Of a stretch of 5,009 bases of DNA, positions 4,824-5,009 are shown piece by piece (position 1 is the stretch's first letter; every line of letters starts with the position of its first letter). Origin of the DNA: Candidatus Brocadiaceae bacterium. Its GTDB lineage: Bacteria; Planctomycetota; Brocadiia; SM23-32. A model generated the notes under the pieces. The model saw only the letters and a list, made by a program, of their open reading frames with translations. It was not told the DNA's origin and made no database searches. The position numbers and the translations under genes were made by a program. The stretch is from contig PUNP01000484.1 in NCBI GenBank assembly GCA_003551785.1, forward strand, positions 1-5,009, in the 5' to 3' direction.

Positions 4824-5009
4824 TCAGTTATTGTTTCCAGAGAGGAGTTTTCCATATAGAATATCTCGCTTGTTTTGGAGGGCCTCCCTTTCTTCCTTTT
4901 TAATCCGGGCTTTTTTTCTGTATTCCTGCTTATCCCGCGGATGGCTGTGTCCCGGCTTCTCTTTCACAATAAAGCGGGAACACTGTTTAACGAAGGCTTT
5001 GTACGCCTC
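4824..5009 (-). CDS. C-terminal part of an unrecognised lysine-rich protein
   Basis: The minus strand is open from the right edge to a TGA at 4826-4824, giving 61 residues. It begins EAYKAFVKQCSRFIVKEKPG and continues HSHPRDKQEYRKKARIKKEE and REALQNKRDILYGKLLSGNN. The middle is strongly charged (Lys, Arg, Glu) and is predicted by eye to be a long helix or coiled coil, often seen as a nucleic-acid-binding tail. No family is recognised from this fragment. Its stop is followed after 17 bases by a ribosome binding site and ATG of the decayed gene, so the two may have been one operon. The N-terminal part lies outside the window. Confidence 0.5.
   Translation of the reverse strand, partial: EAYKAFVKQCSRFIVKEKPGHSHPRDKQEYRKKARIKKEEREALQNKRDILYGKLLSGNNN

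Overview
The window is a patch of accessory bacterial DNA of mixed base composition. It carries two toxin-antitoxin loci (one orphaned, one intact), one intact sulfatase gene, and the decayed remains of at least four mobile-element genes and one carbohydrate-active enzyme gene. The mix of a eukaryote-like arylsulfatase K relative, a GH88-type glucuronyl hydrolase fragment, REP-associated (Y1) transposases, an IS91 transposase and an IS4-type N-terminus would suit a polysaccharide-degrading member of the Planctomycetota-Verrucomicrobiota-Lentisphaerota-Kiritimatiellota group. No phylogenetic marker is present, so this is a weak inference.

Layout, left to right. 1-403 (minus): an ORF entering from the left edge that joins an IS4-type N-terminal domain in frame to the core of a Y1 (HUH) transposase. 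463-795 (minus): a BrnT-family toxin without its BrnA antitoxin; a perfect 8-bp inverted repeat covers its start codon. 910-2391 (minus): a full-length cytoplasmic-looking sulfatase closely resembling arylsulfatase K (glucuronate-2-sulfatase). 2392-2580: its leader, with two inverted repeats. 2581-2983 (minus): an IS91-family transposase reduced to two pieces joined at a 30-bp palindromic element, with a consensus sigma-70 promoter (3003-3031) still in front of it and pointing at the sulfatase. About 3080-3300 (plus): a piece of a GH88 unsaturated glucuronyl hydrolase. About 3319-3600 (plus): the left part of a REP-associated transposase element. 3744-4372 (minus): an intact mntA-hepT toxin-antitoxin operon with a 4-bp overlap. 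4455-4806 (minus): a probable decayed gene whose start codon is followed at once by a 35-bp insert-like sequence and a stop. 4824-5009 (minus): the C-terminal end of an unrecognised, lysine-rich protein.

The sulfatase and the GH88 fragment make biochemical sense together: one removes a 2-O-sulfate from a uronic acid, the other cleaves the unsaturated uronic acid from an oligosaccharide. They look like what is left of a sulfated-glycosaminoglycan or similar polysaccharide degradation locus broken up by transposons. The only gene set that looks complete and functional besides the sulfatase is MntA-HepT. I do not see a clearly new biological system; the most unusual items are the chimeric transposase, the palindrome at the IS91 deletion junction, the operator-like palindrome over the brnT start and the insert-like sequence after a start codon near the right end.
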